From: Cupriavidus necator
GTDB lineage: Bacteria > Pseudomonadota > Gammaproteobacteria > Burkholderiales > Burkholderiaceae
DNA length: 64,000 nucleotides
NCBI GenBank assembly: GCA_022041995.1
Contig: CP074381.1
Location: forward strand, 2,232,001 to 2,296,000
Reading direction: 5' to 3'
Both the position numbers and the translations under genes were made by a program. The notes beneath the pieces were generated by a model, which made no database searches, had not been told where the DNA came from, and saw only the letters and a list, made by a program, of their open reading frames with translations. Positions 34,565 to 44,666 of this stretch are shown in pieces (the first letter of the stretch is position 1; each line of letters begins with the position of its first letter).

Positions 34565-34902
34565 TCTTCCCTCCATGCCAAATCCCCTCGCCCGACTGCC
34601 GGGCATCGCCTCCGTTCCACGTTATGACCATTTAGTCGGTCAATGACGCAGGCGAAAGCGTGGCAGCCGGGCCCCCGATATGCGTCTTGCTCCGAACTCT
34701 AACGTCAGCGTTGGTCACAACAGAACTGAATCTTTTCGGAGAATGGGATAAGAATTTCTTTTCCGGAGGGCCGGATGAATGGGACTGGCCTCGACACCCA
34801 AATCCCAGTCCAGGCTTTCAAGCCGGCGCAACGCTGAGGGGCAGCCGCCGTGCCATAGCTTGACTTTCCCGTAGCAGAAAATTCATTGCGATCGGCCGGG
34901 CG
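34565..34902. other. Gap with no recognised gene
   Basis: About 340 bases of non-coding DNA between the DUF2950 remnant and a transposase scrap. It includes TTTTCGGAG-like lower-GC stretches and no supported frame. Confidence 0.35.
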
Positions 34903-34983
34903 GTGCTCCAGCGGTAACACCTCCTGCAGGACGTTGACGGTCAAGCCATAGGACATCAGCGCTGCAATGGGGTGCGTGACGGC
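34903..34983 (-). mobile_element. Scrap of an ISKra4-type transposase gene
   Basis: Minus-strand codons read AVTHPIAALMSYGLTVNVLQ then EVLPLEH. The motif SYGLTVxxLxEVLP followed by a His is found in ISKra4-family transposases, where it precedes the N-terminal linker. The reading frame is lost right after and the fragment is flanked by unrelated sequence, so only a remnant is present. Confidence 0.5.
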
Positions 34984-35179
34984 AGGTCAAGGTTTCGCCG
35001 GTTGTCGCGCAGGGGCGGCGCCGGCGCAACACTGGCACTTCTACCGAAAAAGTCTATAAACCATAGCATACGGACAGTTACTCACCCGGCTAGCGCTTCT
35101 CACAACACATCTGCCTCGCGCCCATGACTGGCGCCTGGTTCAAGTACTCGTCGACCGAGGCAAAACCGGAGGCATGCCA

Positions 35180-36127
35180 ATGCATCAACCGAAGATCGTC
35201 GTGGTCGGCGCAGGACTGGTTGGCGGCTCGGCGGCCCTGTTTGCGGCCGTGGCCATCCCGAGCGCAGAGGTGGTCATCATCGATGTTGCCCGAATCCGGG
35301 CCGAAGGGCAGGCGCTGGATCTCGCCCACTCCGCCGCATTCTGGGGAAACAATCGTTTCTATGCGGGCGACTACGAGAACGCGCGCAACGCGGATGTCGT
35401 CGTCATCACCGCCGGCGTCGGCGTGAAGCCAGGGCAGACTCGCCTGGACCTGGCCAAGACCAATGCAGGCATCGCGGCGGAAATCGTGGATCGCATTGCG
35501 CCCCTGGCCCCGGATGCCATCTACGTCATCGCGACCAACCCCTGCGATGTGTTGGCCGGCACCGTTTTTGACCGCCTGCGCTGCGCGCGGGAGCGCGTCA
35601 TCAGCACCGGCACCTCTCTCGACACCGGACGACTGCGATCGCTTCTCTCCGAGCGGCTGGGCGTCGTGGCGCCGGGGATTCACGCCTATGTTGTCGGCGA
35701 ACACGGCGAATCCGCAGTCATCGTATGGTCCGGTGCAACGGTCTCCGGCATGCCCCTCGAAACCTTTCTGTCCAGGACCGGCAAGGAGTTGGGGCCCGCC
35801 AGCCGCGATCTGGTCCTGCGCTCCGTGCATGAGGCGGCCAAGCTCATCAAGGAAGGCAAGGGCGCCACTCACTATGGGATCGCCAGTGCGATCGGGCGAA
35901 TTTGTCAGGCCATCGTGCATAACTCCGATCTCGTTCTCACTGTTGGCATCGTGCATCCCGAAGTCGAAGGCGTGCCAGAGGTGTGTCTGTCGCTGCCGAT
36001 GGTCGTCAATGGCGGCGGAGCGCAGTTGCTGGCTTACCCGGAACTCAACCCCACCGAGCGCGAGGGCCTGCGGCGCAGCGCGCGCATCGTCAAGGAGGCA
36101 ACCGACAGCGTGCTGCTGGACCGGTAG
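35180..36127 (+). CDS. Lactate/malate dehydrogenase family NAD-dependent dehydrogenase
   Basis: 315 residues. I choose the second ATG (35180) because GGAGG lies seven bases before it; an upstream ATG at 35174 would have GGAGG too close. NAD-binding VVVGAGLVGGSAAL, the active-site loop KPGQTRLDLAKTN with Arg, 'ATNPCDVLAGT', 'STGTSLDTGRL' with substrate Arg/Asp region, and catalytic His in VGEHGESAVI are all present. Gln in KPGQTR corresponds to the position that favours lactate over malate, so L-lactate dehydrogenase is likely. Followed by a transporter gene that is broken. Confidence 0.92.
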   Translation: MHQPKIVVVGAGLVGGSAALFAAVAIPSAEVVIIDVARIRAEGQALDLAHSAAFWGNNRFYAGDYENARNADVVVITAGVGVKPGQTRLDLAKTNAGIAAEIVDRIAPLAPDAIYVIATNPCDVLAGTVFDRLRCARERVISTGTSLDTGRLRSLLSERLGVVAPGIHAYVVGEHGESAVIVWSGATVSGMPLETFLSRTGKELGPASRDLVLRSVHEAAKLIKEGKGATHYGIASAIGRICQAIVHNSDLVLTVGIVHPEVEGVPEVCLSLPMVVNGGGAQLLAYPELNPTEREGLRRSARIVKEATDSVLLDR

Positions 36128-36181
36128 GGACATCACGCACACTCCGGCGTACCGAACCACGCCGCCGCCAGGAGGTTGATC

Positions 36182-36744
36182 ATGGATGCATCGCCCGCTA
36201 AGGCTCCACCGCCTGCAAGCTCCCCGGCCAGAAAACCAGCGGCCCCCGCAGGGCATCTCAGAGATCTCTGGAGATTTCTTGTCCCGGTGGGAATCGGCAT
36301 CGTCCTCTGGTTCCTGCCGGCGCCGGACGGCCTGGAGGTGAAGGCGTGGCACATGTTCGCGGTATTTGTCGCCACCATCGCCGGCATCATGACCGCCCCC
36401 TGCCCATGGCAGCGGTCGCCATCATCGGCGCCACGTCAGGCGTGCTTGTTGGTGTCGTGTCCTTTGCCGACGTCACACCACGGGCACGGATCTGGTCTGG
36501 CTGGTGATGCTCGCCTTCTTCATTTCCCGGGGCGTGATCAAGACCGGCGGTCGCCCTCGGCGTCCTGAGCAATGTCAACGGTTGCCTGACCCAGTATGGC
36601 ATCGGCTCCGGACCGGTCATGTTCGGTGCCGGCTACGTCACCCAGGGGGAATGGTGGAAAGCAGGCTTTCTGATGAGCCTTGTCTACATGTTTGTCTGGC
36701 TGGTGGTCGGCCCGCTTTGGTGGCAGTTCCTTGGGCATGTTTGA
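36182..36744 (+). pseudogene. DASS/CitT-type dicarboxylate:Na+ symporter, internal deletion
   Basis: A good AGGAGG precedes the ATG. The N-terminal part reads WRFLVPVGIGIVLWFLPAPDG and AWHMFAVFVATIAGIM, typical of the first helices of DASS transporters. A C-run (36396-36400) and a later 'GTCACACCA' each appear to be missing a base. After 'AFFISRGVIKTG' the sequence jumps directly to the last segment (VLSNVNGCLTQYGIGSGPVM, then FGAGYVTQGEWWKAGFLMSL), which is the C-terminal end of the family. About 300 of the usual 480 residues are lost, so this cannot be only a sequencing error. It should have carried di- or monocarboxylates for the adjacent dehydrogenase. Confidence 0.82.
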
Positions 36745-36870
36745 GACGGCCTGGCTCCGGTTCATTCTCCAGCCGGGGATCCGGGGTGGCGGTTTTTGGC
36801 GGCGGGCGGGCCGGCGCTAAGGCCGTCCCGCGGGCGCATGCATTGGGCGATGGAGATTGGGGAAGAGGCC

Positions 36871-37784
36871 ATGAAAGCAGTCCAAACCGCAGGTCGGCTC
36901 AGCGCAGCGGAAGGCAGGTGTCAACGCTTTACGACCGGCGCTACCAAGTATCTGATCGCCTTTTTCTTCACGGCGGCAGCCGGATTGGCGCAAGCCGCCT
37001 TACCCGATTCGCCTGATCCGTCCGATAGCAATGGCTGGCAATTTGCCATTGCGCCGTACCTTTGGCTGCCTAACGTCAGCGGAGACTTTCGTTTTTCCGG
37101 ATCGTCATCGACCGGCGGCGGCAATCTCGACATCGGCACGGGGCCGGACAGCTATCTTCAGAACCTACAGTTCCTGCTAATGCTGCAGGCTGAGGCCAGA
37201 AAGGGCAACTGGTCGATCTTCGGCGATGCGATCTACCTCGACTTCAATCGCCAGGACACCACGCTCAAGTCGGTGACGGCGGGCAATGGCGCCCGAATCG
37301 TCGTGCCCCGCGACGTAGCGACCGATGTGGGCAGCAATATGACAGGTGGGATGCTCCAGCTTGCCGCGGGCTACAGGGCGTTACGCGCGCCGTGGGGCAA
37401 TCTCGAGCCGTTCGGGGGCTGCGCTATCTGAACCTGAGCGCTAGCGCGCATTGGACGCTATCCGCAACGTTCACGCAGCAAGGCGCGACGCTGGCGCAGC
37501 AAGCCAGCGTCTCGCAAACGGAAAACCTCGTGGACGCGATCATCGGTGTGCGCGGGCGTTTCAACCTGAGCAGGAATGGCAGGTGGTACGTGCCTTATTA
37601 CATCGACGTCGGAAGCGGATCCTCCAGCTACACGCTACAAGTGTCCGCGGGGGCGGCGTATGCGGCAAAATGGGGAGATATCCAGTTATCGTACCGCTAC
37701 CTGAGCTATAAAGTGAATGGAGGCGAGCTGATACAACGGCTCACCTTTAAGGGGCCCATGCTCGGGATGATGTTTCGATTCTGA
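36871..37784 (+). pseudogene. Outer-membrane protein, single-base frameshift
   Basis: Starts MKAVQTAGRL with a signal-like hydrophobic segment (FFFTAAAGLAQAA). 'WQFAIAPYLWLPNVSGDFRF', then 'YLQNLQFLLMLQAEARKGNW' and 'YRYLSYKV...KGPMLGMMFRF', ending in an aromatic residue, match an outer-membrane beta-barrel. The break is at GGGGG (37414-37418): one more G restores EPFGGLRYLNLSASAHW and a 304-residue protein. Unrelated to transporter genes nearby except by position. Likely intact in reality. Confidence 0.75.
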
Positions 37785-38112
37785 GCCTCTCGCGCATAGA
37801 CTGGATGACAGATTCACGCCCGCTCGCGTAACTGGCGCGGACGCAATATAGCCGTATCAGAAGTAAGATAATCGCGTAGCTGAATCCACTCCATCATCAA
37901 CAGGCCACCTAACCTCGCGTGGTTAAAGGGATTGGCTGCGATCGACTTGCGGCCTTACCATCGCTTATACCGTCAAGCACGCTGAACATTTGCTGGCGCG
38001 GAAGATGGAGCGATTTGCGGGGCGACGACTCTGGCGACACTATTGTCAATCCACCCAAACGGTACAGAAAGTCCAGCGTCCTGTCCGCATTCCGGATCCG
38101 CTGATCACCATC
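37785..38112. other. Gap with no recognised gene
   Basis: Roughly 330 bases without a supported gene. A plus-strand frame around 37965-38060 reads HAEHLLARKMERFAGRRLW, which I cannot assign. Confidence 0.3.
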
Positions 38113-38205
38113 TCAATCCAACCAAGGGTTGGCAAGGATGATGCCGACACCGTCGAAGTCCTTGGTGTTACGTGTGGCCAGTGCGGCAGCGTGGTGCCGG
38201 CATAT
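38113..38205 (-). pseudogene. C-terminal scrap of a VapC/PIN-domain toxin gene
   Basis: Minus-strand frame ending in TGA at 38113 reads HHAAALATRNTKDFDGVGII then LANPWLD. The LATRNTKDFxGxGIxLxNPW pattern is the end of a PIN-domain ribonuclease, where TRN-x-x-D carries the last acidic metal ligand. No upstream catalytic acidic residues or antitoxin gene are nearby, so it is a remnant. Confidence 0.6.
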
Positions 38206-38281
38206 CCTTCTGTATCAACGTTTAGGAAAGCTACTATCCCTTGCATATTCACCTATGGGTGCCTGCCGACACCCGCGCGCG

Positions 38282-39879
38282 CTAGGAAGGTAGCGAAGGA
38301 AGATTCGCTCCGCTCTCGGCGCGCAATACCGCCTTGTGGATCTTGCCAGCGGGTGTCAGCGGTAGCGCGTCCCGCAGTACCACCTGCCGCGGCACCTTGT
38401 AGTCAGCCAGGCGGGTCGCGCAATAGGCGCGGATTTCCTCCTGCGTGACCTGGCAACCGGGTTTTGGCACGACGTAGTAGCGCCCGATCTCACCCATCAC
38501 CGGGTCGGGCACGCCAATGCCGGCAACCATCAACACGGCGGGGTGCCGCGCGATTACCCCCTCGATCTCGGCCGGATAGACGTTGAACCCGCCCTGGATA
38601 TACATGTCCTTCTTACGGCCCTTTAGGTAGATAAAGCCGCGCTCATCCACATAGCCTAGGTCGCCCGAGTGCAGCCATCCTTGTGCATCAAAGCCATCGG
38701 CCCCGGCCGCACTGCCCACATAACCCGCGCAGACACCCGCTCCGCGGAACCATAGCTCGCCAATCTCGCCCGCGACTGCGTTCTCGCCGTCGGGCGTGAC
38801 CACGCGCATTGCGGCGGTATCAAGGATACGGCCGATCGATTGCATCAGATCCTCCCGCTCGGCACCCCAAGGTGTCATGACAATCGCGCCCGACGTTTCC
38901 GACATGCCATATAGGTTCATGATCGAAGCCTGCGGCATGTGCGCCTGCAGTTGCTCGAGCAATACGCCATCGGCAGTGGCCCCCCCACGATCACTAGCCG
39001 GATCGAAGAGAAGTCCACCTCGGCTGCATCCGGGTGCATCAACAGTAGCGTGGCCATGGTCGGCACGCCCGAGAGAATCGTGGGCGGATGCTGACGCATC
39101 ATGGCGAGCATCCGGTCCGCCTTGAAGGTCGGCACAAGTTCGCAGGCGCCGCCGCTCAGCAAGAAGGTCAACACCCCGCAGGTGATGCCGCCCACGTGGT
39201 TGAACGGCAGCGCCAATTGGATATGGTCGGCCTCGGTCATGCGCACATGGCGTGCCTGGGCCAATGCGGCTGCCAGCATGCTGTGATGCGACAGACCGGC
39301 CCCCTTTGGCCGTCCGGTGGTGCCAGATGTGTAGATCACCATAGCCAGGTCCGCAGACTCGACCTGTGCCTCGGCGCCAGCCAACGCGGCGCTATCCGTC
39401 GCAGTGGCAGCCAGTACCGAAAGCCGCAATGGGCCTCCTTCGGACGATGGCGGTGCGTCGATCAGCCCCACGTGCTGCAGGCTGGGCATGCGCGGTGCCA
39501 GCCGCTCGAGCATGGCAAGGAAGTCGAAGCCCTCGCACTCCTGCATCGTGAAGACTGCCTTGACCGCGCTGTCATTCACCATGTGCTCGATCTCGTTCTC
39601 ACGATAGCGCACGCTCAGGCCCACCACCGCGATCCCGATGCGTGTCGCGGCGAAAAACAACTGCAGCCACTCGATCTGGTTCAGGGCGATCACGCCAATG
39701 CGATCGCCGCGCTTAAGTCCGAGACCAAGCAGGCCGCAGGCTAGCCGTGCGGAGGTGGCCTCGGCCTCGCCAAAACTGTGCGCCTGCTGCTCGCACAGAT
39801 AGGCTGTGCGGTGGCCCCATTCCTGGCTGGCCCGGCGCAGGGCGGCACCAATTGTGGCCGGAGGTGGGTTGATGATCAT
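38282..39879 (-). pseudogene. AMP-forming acyl-CoA ligase 2, single-base frameshift
   Basis: 532 residues if repaired. Start ATG at 39879 with AGGAGG. The N-terminal part carries VIYTSGTTGRPKG; the C-terminal part carries NLYGMSETSG, GWLHSGDLGYVDERG, GRKKDMYIQGGFNVYP and GKIHKAVL, the conserved order of acyl-CoA ligases. The two frames meet at seven C (38980-38986 on the plus strand); an eighth restores IVGGATADGVLLEQLQ. It activates a carboxylic acid to its CoA thioester; substrate unknown. Located at the distal end of the atu-like cluster but 267 bases from it, so it may be separately transcribed. Confidence 0.85.
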
Positions 39880-40146
39880 GCGGTCCTCCTGGTGATGATA
39901 GATACGCAAAAGTATGGAGCCCGACGCGGCCAGGGCTGACATGGCTGAACGGCAAGCGTAGCCAAGCAGCAGGGGGGTAAAACTTGCGCAAACGTAGCGT
40001 TGCATTTCGCCCCTCAATGGCTCGCCCAAGGGCCTACACATTGAGCCTTCAGCTCTTGTCAACACAGCGTCCGTTTGGGACGGGCACCGACTGGGCCGGC
40101 CGCCTCACATGCGCGGCATAGCCTAGAATCCTTCGTCAGGCTGATT

Positions 40147-40905
40147 TCAGCACTGGCTCCTGCCAGCCTTGTTGCCAGCGGTGCCCCACTGCCCCGGTCG
40201 CATCGCTTCTCGCTGAACCACCTCGCTTGCCACGGCACCGAAGGCGGCGCCCGGTGTAGCTTCGGATGACTGCCCGCCGCGGCGCAGGGTCCAGCCGACA
40301 AAGGGATCGGCGGAGTGGCTGCTCATCATCCATTGCGCTTCGCAGGCGCGGCAACGATGTTCGCACAGCATCAGCACGATATGCGGGGTGTAGTGCCGGC
40401 GCGAAACCGGGGACACCGGGTAAAGCCCGGGATGACCGGAAGCACGCCGCGGATCCCGCGTCAGCTCGAAACATTCGCCGCATATTGACGGCTGTACCGC
40501 CGGCACGGCAATCGCGGGGGCGACCGGCTTCGGCACCTGAACCTCCCCGGCACGGACACGCTGTGCAGTGCTCCAGCGCTGCATGACTGTCCAGTACAGC
40601 ACGCGCAGCAGCTCCCGGCCCGACTGCATGGCGGTGGCGCAACAGCGGTCCACGTGCTGCTCGAGCAGCAGGCCCATTTCGGCCGCCGACGCAAAGAACA
40701 GCAGTTGCTGCTGCCCGCCGCTGCCGGCGATCCAGCCGTCGAACACCTTCACTAACGCTGACTTGTAGGCATCACTGCCCCAGCGGCCCGCGCACGCGGC
40801 CTGCCGGTTTGCCTGCCGGCAGGTGCGGCGGATTTCCGTGCGCAGCGCTCTCAGTTCCGCGCGCGCTACGCCATCGGGACAGCCCAGATCTTTGCTACTG
40901 ATCAC
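40147..40905 (-). CDS. Uncharacterised cysteine-rich protein in the atu-like cluster
   Basis: 252 residues from a GTG at 40905, supported by GAGGTG upstream. The first 120 residues are helical (LRALRTEIRRTCRQANRQAA, then FFASAAEMGLLLEQHVDRCC). The C-terminal part has CGECFELTRDPR and MLCEHRCRACEAQW, two paired cysteine groups spaced like a zinc-ribbon-like site. The last stretch is low in recognisable motifs. I do not recognise the family. It follows the acyl-CoA ligase gene by 55 bases on the same strand and is probably co-transcribed with the cluster. Confidence 0.55.
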   Translation of the reverse strand: MISSKDLGCPDGVARAELRALRTEIRRTCRQANRQAACAGRWGSDAYKSALVKVFDGWIAGSGGQQQLLFFASAAEMGLLLEQHVDRCCATAMQSGRELLRVLYWTVMQRWSTAQRVRAGEVQVPKPVAPAIAVPAVQPSICGECFELTRDPRRASGHPGLYPVSPVSRRHYTPHIVLMLCEHRCRACEAQWMMSSHSADPFVGWTLRRGGQSSEATPGAAFGAVASEVVQREAMRPGQWGTAGNKAGRSQC

Positions 40906-40960
40906 AATGCACCTCGACTGGATAGCACCCGGGCCGCCTACCTGCAAACCCGTGTACCGG

Positions 40961-42544
40961 TCATTGCCCGGCTGCTTCAAAACAGTCCGCATACTGCTTG
41001 CGCAGCATGTGCTTCTGGATCTTGCCGGTGGCGGTAGAGGGCAGCGCATCGATGAACTTGACTGCCTTCGGCACCTCGAACTTGCCGAGGCCGGCACGGC
41101 AGAACTCTGTCAGCTCAGCTTCGCTGCAGGCCGCGCCGGGCTTGAGCACCACAAAGGCACAGATGGCCTCACTCCAGTGGCGGTGGGGCAGACCGACCAC
41201 TGCTGCCGCCGCCACGGCCGGGTGCGCCAGGATGACAGACTCAACCTTGATGCTGGCGACGTTCTCGCCGCCGGTCTTGATCATGTCCTTTTTACGGTCG
41301 AGGAACAGTAATTGCCCGCCCTCATCGATCGTGCCAAGATCGCCCGTATGGTGCCACCCGTACCGCTGCGCCGCTACGGTCGCCGCGGGATCCTTGAAGT
41401 AGCCAAGCATGACGTTCGGTCCGCGGTGCACGATCTCGCCCACTTCGCCGGGCGCGAGGAGCCTGCCGTCGTCATCCATGATGGCGGCCTCGGAAACCAC
41501 CGTGGAGACGCCCCAGTAGTTCGCATCGCGCGCCGGATGCTCTACCGGCCGAAAGCTCATCGTGACCGGGTAGATCTCGGTCTGTCCCGTGACCAGCATG
41601 ATGTTGGGACTCAACATCGATGCGATCCGGTCCACCAGCGGCCGCGGCATCGGCGCCATGGCATAGATGCAAAGCCGCAGCGATGAGAAGTCCGCCGTGG
41701 CGGCCTTGGGATCGGACAGGATGGCCGCATACATCATCGGCAGCGCCACCAGCACGGAAATCCGCTCCTTGACGACGCTGTCGACCAAGAGCCCCGGCTG
41801 GAAGTCCCGGCCAATCACCAGGCAGGCGCCGGCCGCGCAGGTGGAGGCAGCCACCACATGCTGGCCGCAGTGGAACAGGGGCAGGACGCCTGTGACCACG
41901 TCTTGCTCAGTAAAGCCGAAGGTCGAGAGGTTGCCGATCACTGCGCTGTAGACCGAGGCATGCGAATGCACCACGCCCTTCGGGTTGCCGGTGGTACCGC
42001 TGGTGTACATGATCAGCGCGGGCTGGTCTCCATCAATGTCCACCTCCGGCAGCGTGGCAGGGCGACCCTGTGTCAGTGCTGGCAACTTCAAGCCGGCCGT
42101 GCTCGACGCACTGTTCATGGTAACTACGACAGGCAGCCCCACATCCTGCAGCAATGCCGCCATCTGCGGCTGCTGGCAAATGGCCTCGTCCGCAACGATG
42201 CAGGAGACTTCGGCATGGCGCAGGATGTAGCCGATCTGCGCCGTGTCGAGCTGGATATTGACCGGCACCCAGACATTGGCTGATTTATGAATGCCATTGA
42301 GCGCGACCAGCATGTCGATGGAATTGGCGCACAGCGTGGCAACCTGGATCCCGCTGCCATGCGCCTCAAGCAGGTAGTGGGCGAACTGCGAGCTGAGTGC
42401 GTCCAGCTCGCAGTAGCTCAGGCGTTGCTCGCCATTGACCACGGCAGTGCGGTCTCCGTGCTTGACGGCAGTGCGATGCACGATGTCGCCCAGTGCTACG
42501 CGGCGAATGCGACGGCTTACTGCCGAAGCTTCTGGTACCTGCAT
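40961..42544 (-). CDS. AMP-forming acyl-CoA ligase of the atu-like cluster (AtuH-like)
   Basis: 527 residues from the ATG at 42544, preceded by AAGGAG. IMYTSGTTGNPKGVVHSH, GQTEIYPV, GWHHTGDLGTIDEGG, DRKKDMIKTGGENVAS and the terminal GKIQKHML are the core ligase motifs. In citronellol/geraniol catabolism AtuH activates the terpenoid acid to its CoA ester, the role inferred here from the cluster. It starts 47 bases after the SDR gene ends, consistent with one operon. Confidence 0.93.
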   Translation of the reverse strand: MQVPEASAVSRRIRRVALGDIVHRTAVKHGDRTAVVNGEQRLSYCELDALSSQFAHYLLEAHGSGIQVATLCANSIDMLVALNGIHKSANVWVPVNIQLDTAQIGYILRHAEVSCIVADEAICQQPQMAALLQDVGLPVVVTMNSASSTAGLKLPALTQGRPATLPEVDIDGDQPALIMYTSGTTGNPKGVVHSHASVYSAVIGNLSTFGFTEQDVVTGVLPLFHCGQHVVAASTCAAGACLVIGRDFQPGLLVDSVVKERISVLVALPMMYAAILSDPKAATADFSSLRLCIYAMAPMPRPLVDRIASMLSPNIMLVTGQTEIYPVTMSFRPVEHPARDANYWGVSTVVSEAAIMDDDGRLLAPGEVGEIVHRGPNVMLGYFKDPAATVAAQRYGWHHTGDLGTIDEGGQLLFLDRKKDMIKTGGENVASIKVESVILAHPAVAAAAVVGLPHRHWSEAICAFVVLKPGAACSEAELTEFCRAGLGKFEVPKAVKFIDALPSTATGKIQKHMLRKQYADCFEAAGQ

Positions 42545-42591
42545 GTCTGTCTCCTTATTTGATGTTGTGGTGTCCCGCTCTTCCGGCGGAA

Positions 42592-43411
42592 TCAGCCGGC
42601 CGGTCGCGCCGCCTGCTCGCTGGCCGCGGCCTCGATCATCGGCTTGACGCTGTCTATGGCGCCGCCGCCGTCGCACGGGATGATCGCGCCCGAGATGAAT
42701 GATGCTGCCGGCGAACCGAGGAACATGGCGAGGTTGGCGATGTCTTCGCTGGTGCCCAGCCGCCCCAGCGGCACCATTGCCCGAACCCGCGCATCGCCTT
42801 CCGCGCCCTGCGGCGAGAGCCGGCGCATGCCTTCGGTGTCGGCGATGGGCCCGGCGAGATGGCATTGACCCGGACGCCGGCAGCGCCCCACTCCATTGCG
42901 AGCACGCGAGTGAGCTGGTCCACCCGGCCTTTGCCGCGCAGACGTGGGCCTGGTAGCGGATCGGGATCGCGCCCTGAGGCGCGGTGATATTGATGACTGA
43001 AGCGCCTGGGCTGGCCAGGTGAGGGAAGGCCTGCCGCATCACGTGGAAGGTGCCGTTGAGGTCAATATCGACCACCACCTTGAAGCCGTTGGACGAGAGC
43101 TGGTTGAGCTCGGCCAGGAAGTTGCCGGCGGCACCGGAGACCAGTACATCGATCTTGCCGAAGCGGTCGTGCGCAGCGGTGAAGGCGCGGCCTACTGCAT
43201 CGAAGTCGCGCACGTCGGCGGTTACGCCCAGCACCCCGGCGCCGTGCGCGGCCAGAGCGGCGACTGCAGCGTCCACGTTTTCCTGCTTGCGGCTGGCCAC
43301 GGTCACATTGGCGCCGTGGCGGGCGAAGGCATGGGCAATGCCGAGGTTGATGCCGGTGGTACCGCCGAACACGAAGGCGTGGCGGCCGGCGAAGTCAAAG
43401 GATACGGTCAT
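42592..43411 (-). pseudogene. Short-chain dehydrogenase of the 2,4-dienoyl-CoA reductase type (AtuB/AtuG-like), two frameshifts
   Basis: 273 residues if repaired. NAD(P)-binding FVFGGTTGINLGIAHAFA, the NVTVASRK coenzyme-preference loop, 'LVSGAAGNFLAEL' and 'AHVCAAKAG' in place of the usual Tyr-x3-Lys are those of the peroxisomal 2,4-dienoyl-CoA reductase branch. The rest continues in two other frames (VDQLTRVLAMEWGAAGVRVN, then GMRRLSPQG... FISGAIIPCDGGG). Breaks fall at CCC (42923-42925) and GGGCCC (42847-42852) on the plus strand, each missing one base. The atu system uses two SDRs (AtuB, AtuG); only one is here. Confidence 0.85.
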
Positions 43412-43451
43412 GGCAATGTCCTGTCGAAAGCGGCTGGTTGCGGGTGCCAGG

Positions 43452-44639
43452 TCAGCAGGCGGCACGCAGTAATTCCTCGGCGATGATCATGCGGCGAACC
43501 TCGCTGGTGCCGCCGCCGATGGTGGCGAGCTTGGCATTGCGGTAGTGGCGGTTGACCTCGGTCTCCCAGATAAAGCCGGTGCCGCCGTGGATCTGCACCG
43601 CCTTGTCGGTCACGTGCAGCAGCATCTCCCCGACGCGCAGGATCGAGGCAGCGCACAGCTTGTGCAGATCGCCCCGTCCGCCACCGCCCTGCTCCAGCGC
43701 ATTGCACGCCATCAGCGCGCGATAGGCCAGCGAACGCGCCGCTTCCAGCTCCGTGTACATGTCGGCCAGCATCGCCTGCACCATCTGGAACGAACCGATC
43801 GGCTTGCCGAACTGCTGCCGCGTCTTGGCATAGTCAAGCGACAGGTCGAGGCAGCGCTGCGCCTCGCCGATGCACGGCAGCGCCAGGAAGGCACGCTCGA
43901 TATCGAGCCCGCTCATCACCACCGCCACGCCGCGGTTCTCGCCGCCGATCAGGTTGCGGGCCGGCACCCGGCACTCGTCGAACACCAGTTCGCCGGTCGG
44001 GGCGCCCCGCCAGCCCATCTTGGTGAGCTTCTGCGCGACGCTGAAGCCAGCGAAATCCCTTTCCACGATGAACGCCGAGATGCCCTTTGCACCTTGCGCC
44101 GGATCGGTCTTGGCATAGACCAGGATCACGTCGGCCACCGGCCCGTTCGAGATGAACATCTTGCGGCCGTTGAGCACGTAGTCGTCGCCGTCCCTACGCG
44201 CCGTGGTGCGCATGCTGCCGAGCGCATCCGAGCCGGCCCCGGGTTCGGTCAGCGCCAGCGCCCCCACCCACTCGCCCGAACATAGCCGCGGCAGGTAGCG
44301 CTGCCTCTGCTCCTCGTTGCCATTGCGCAGGATGTTGTTCAGGCAGAGGTTCTCGTGCGGCCCCCAGATGAAGCCGGCGTTGGCGTTCCAGTAACCGAAC
44401 GCCTCCGCCACCATGCCGGCGGAGAACAGGTCCATGCCGGATCCGCCGTATTCGGGCGGTGCGGTAATCCCGAGGTAGCCGGCGGCGCCAAGCATCGGCA
44501 TCAAGTGCTCGGGGTACCAGTCTTCGCCGTCCATGCGCGGCAGCAGCGGCGCCAGTTCGGCCTTGGCGAAGCGGAATGCCTGGTCGTAGACTTCACGCTG
44601 CTCTGGAGAGCGCTCGAACTGCGCAGTCGAAATCGTCAT
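43452..44639 (-). CDS. Acyl-CoA dehydrogenase (AtuD-like)
   Basis: 395 residues: LTEPGAGSDALGSM (FAD and substrate region), 'LNGRKMFISNGPVADVILVYAKTD', 'RQQFGKPIGSFQMVQ', and the end 'IHGGTGFIWETEVNRHYRNAKL' with the catalytic Glu region. It dehydrogenates an acyl-CoA at the alpha-beta bond using FAD; in the atu pathway AtuD acts on citronellyl-CoA. Located 27 bases after the carboxylase beta gene. Confidence 0.93.
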   Translation of the reverse strand: MTISTAQFERSPEQREVYDQAFRFAKAELAPLLPRMDGEDWYPEHLMPMLGAAGYLGITAPPEYGGSGMDLFSAGMVAEAFGYWNANAGFIWGPHENLCLNNILRNGNEEQRQRYLPRLCSGEWVGALALTEPGAGSDALGSMRTTARRDGDDYVLNGRKMFISNGPVADVILVYAKTDPAQGAKGISAFIVERDFAGFSVAQKLTKMGWRGAPTGELVFDECRVPARNLIGGENRGVAVVMSGLDIERAFLALPCIGEAQRCLDLSLDYAKTRQQFGKPIGSFQMVQAMLADMYTELEAARSLAYRALMACNALEQGGGGRGDLHKLCAASILRVGEMLLHVTDKAVQIHGGTGFIWETEVNRHYRNAKLATIGGGTSEVRRMIIAEELLRAAC

Positions 44640-44666
44640 AGTGTCTCCTCGCTTGGTGATTCCGCT

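Noticed and set aside
40961..43465. An 834-codon frame suggesting an SDR-ligase fusion
   Set aside because: It arises because the SDR frameshift runs into the ligase frame; each part has its own start, ribosome-binding site and normal length.
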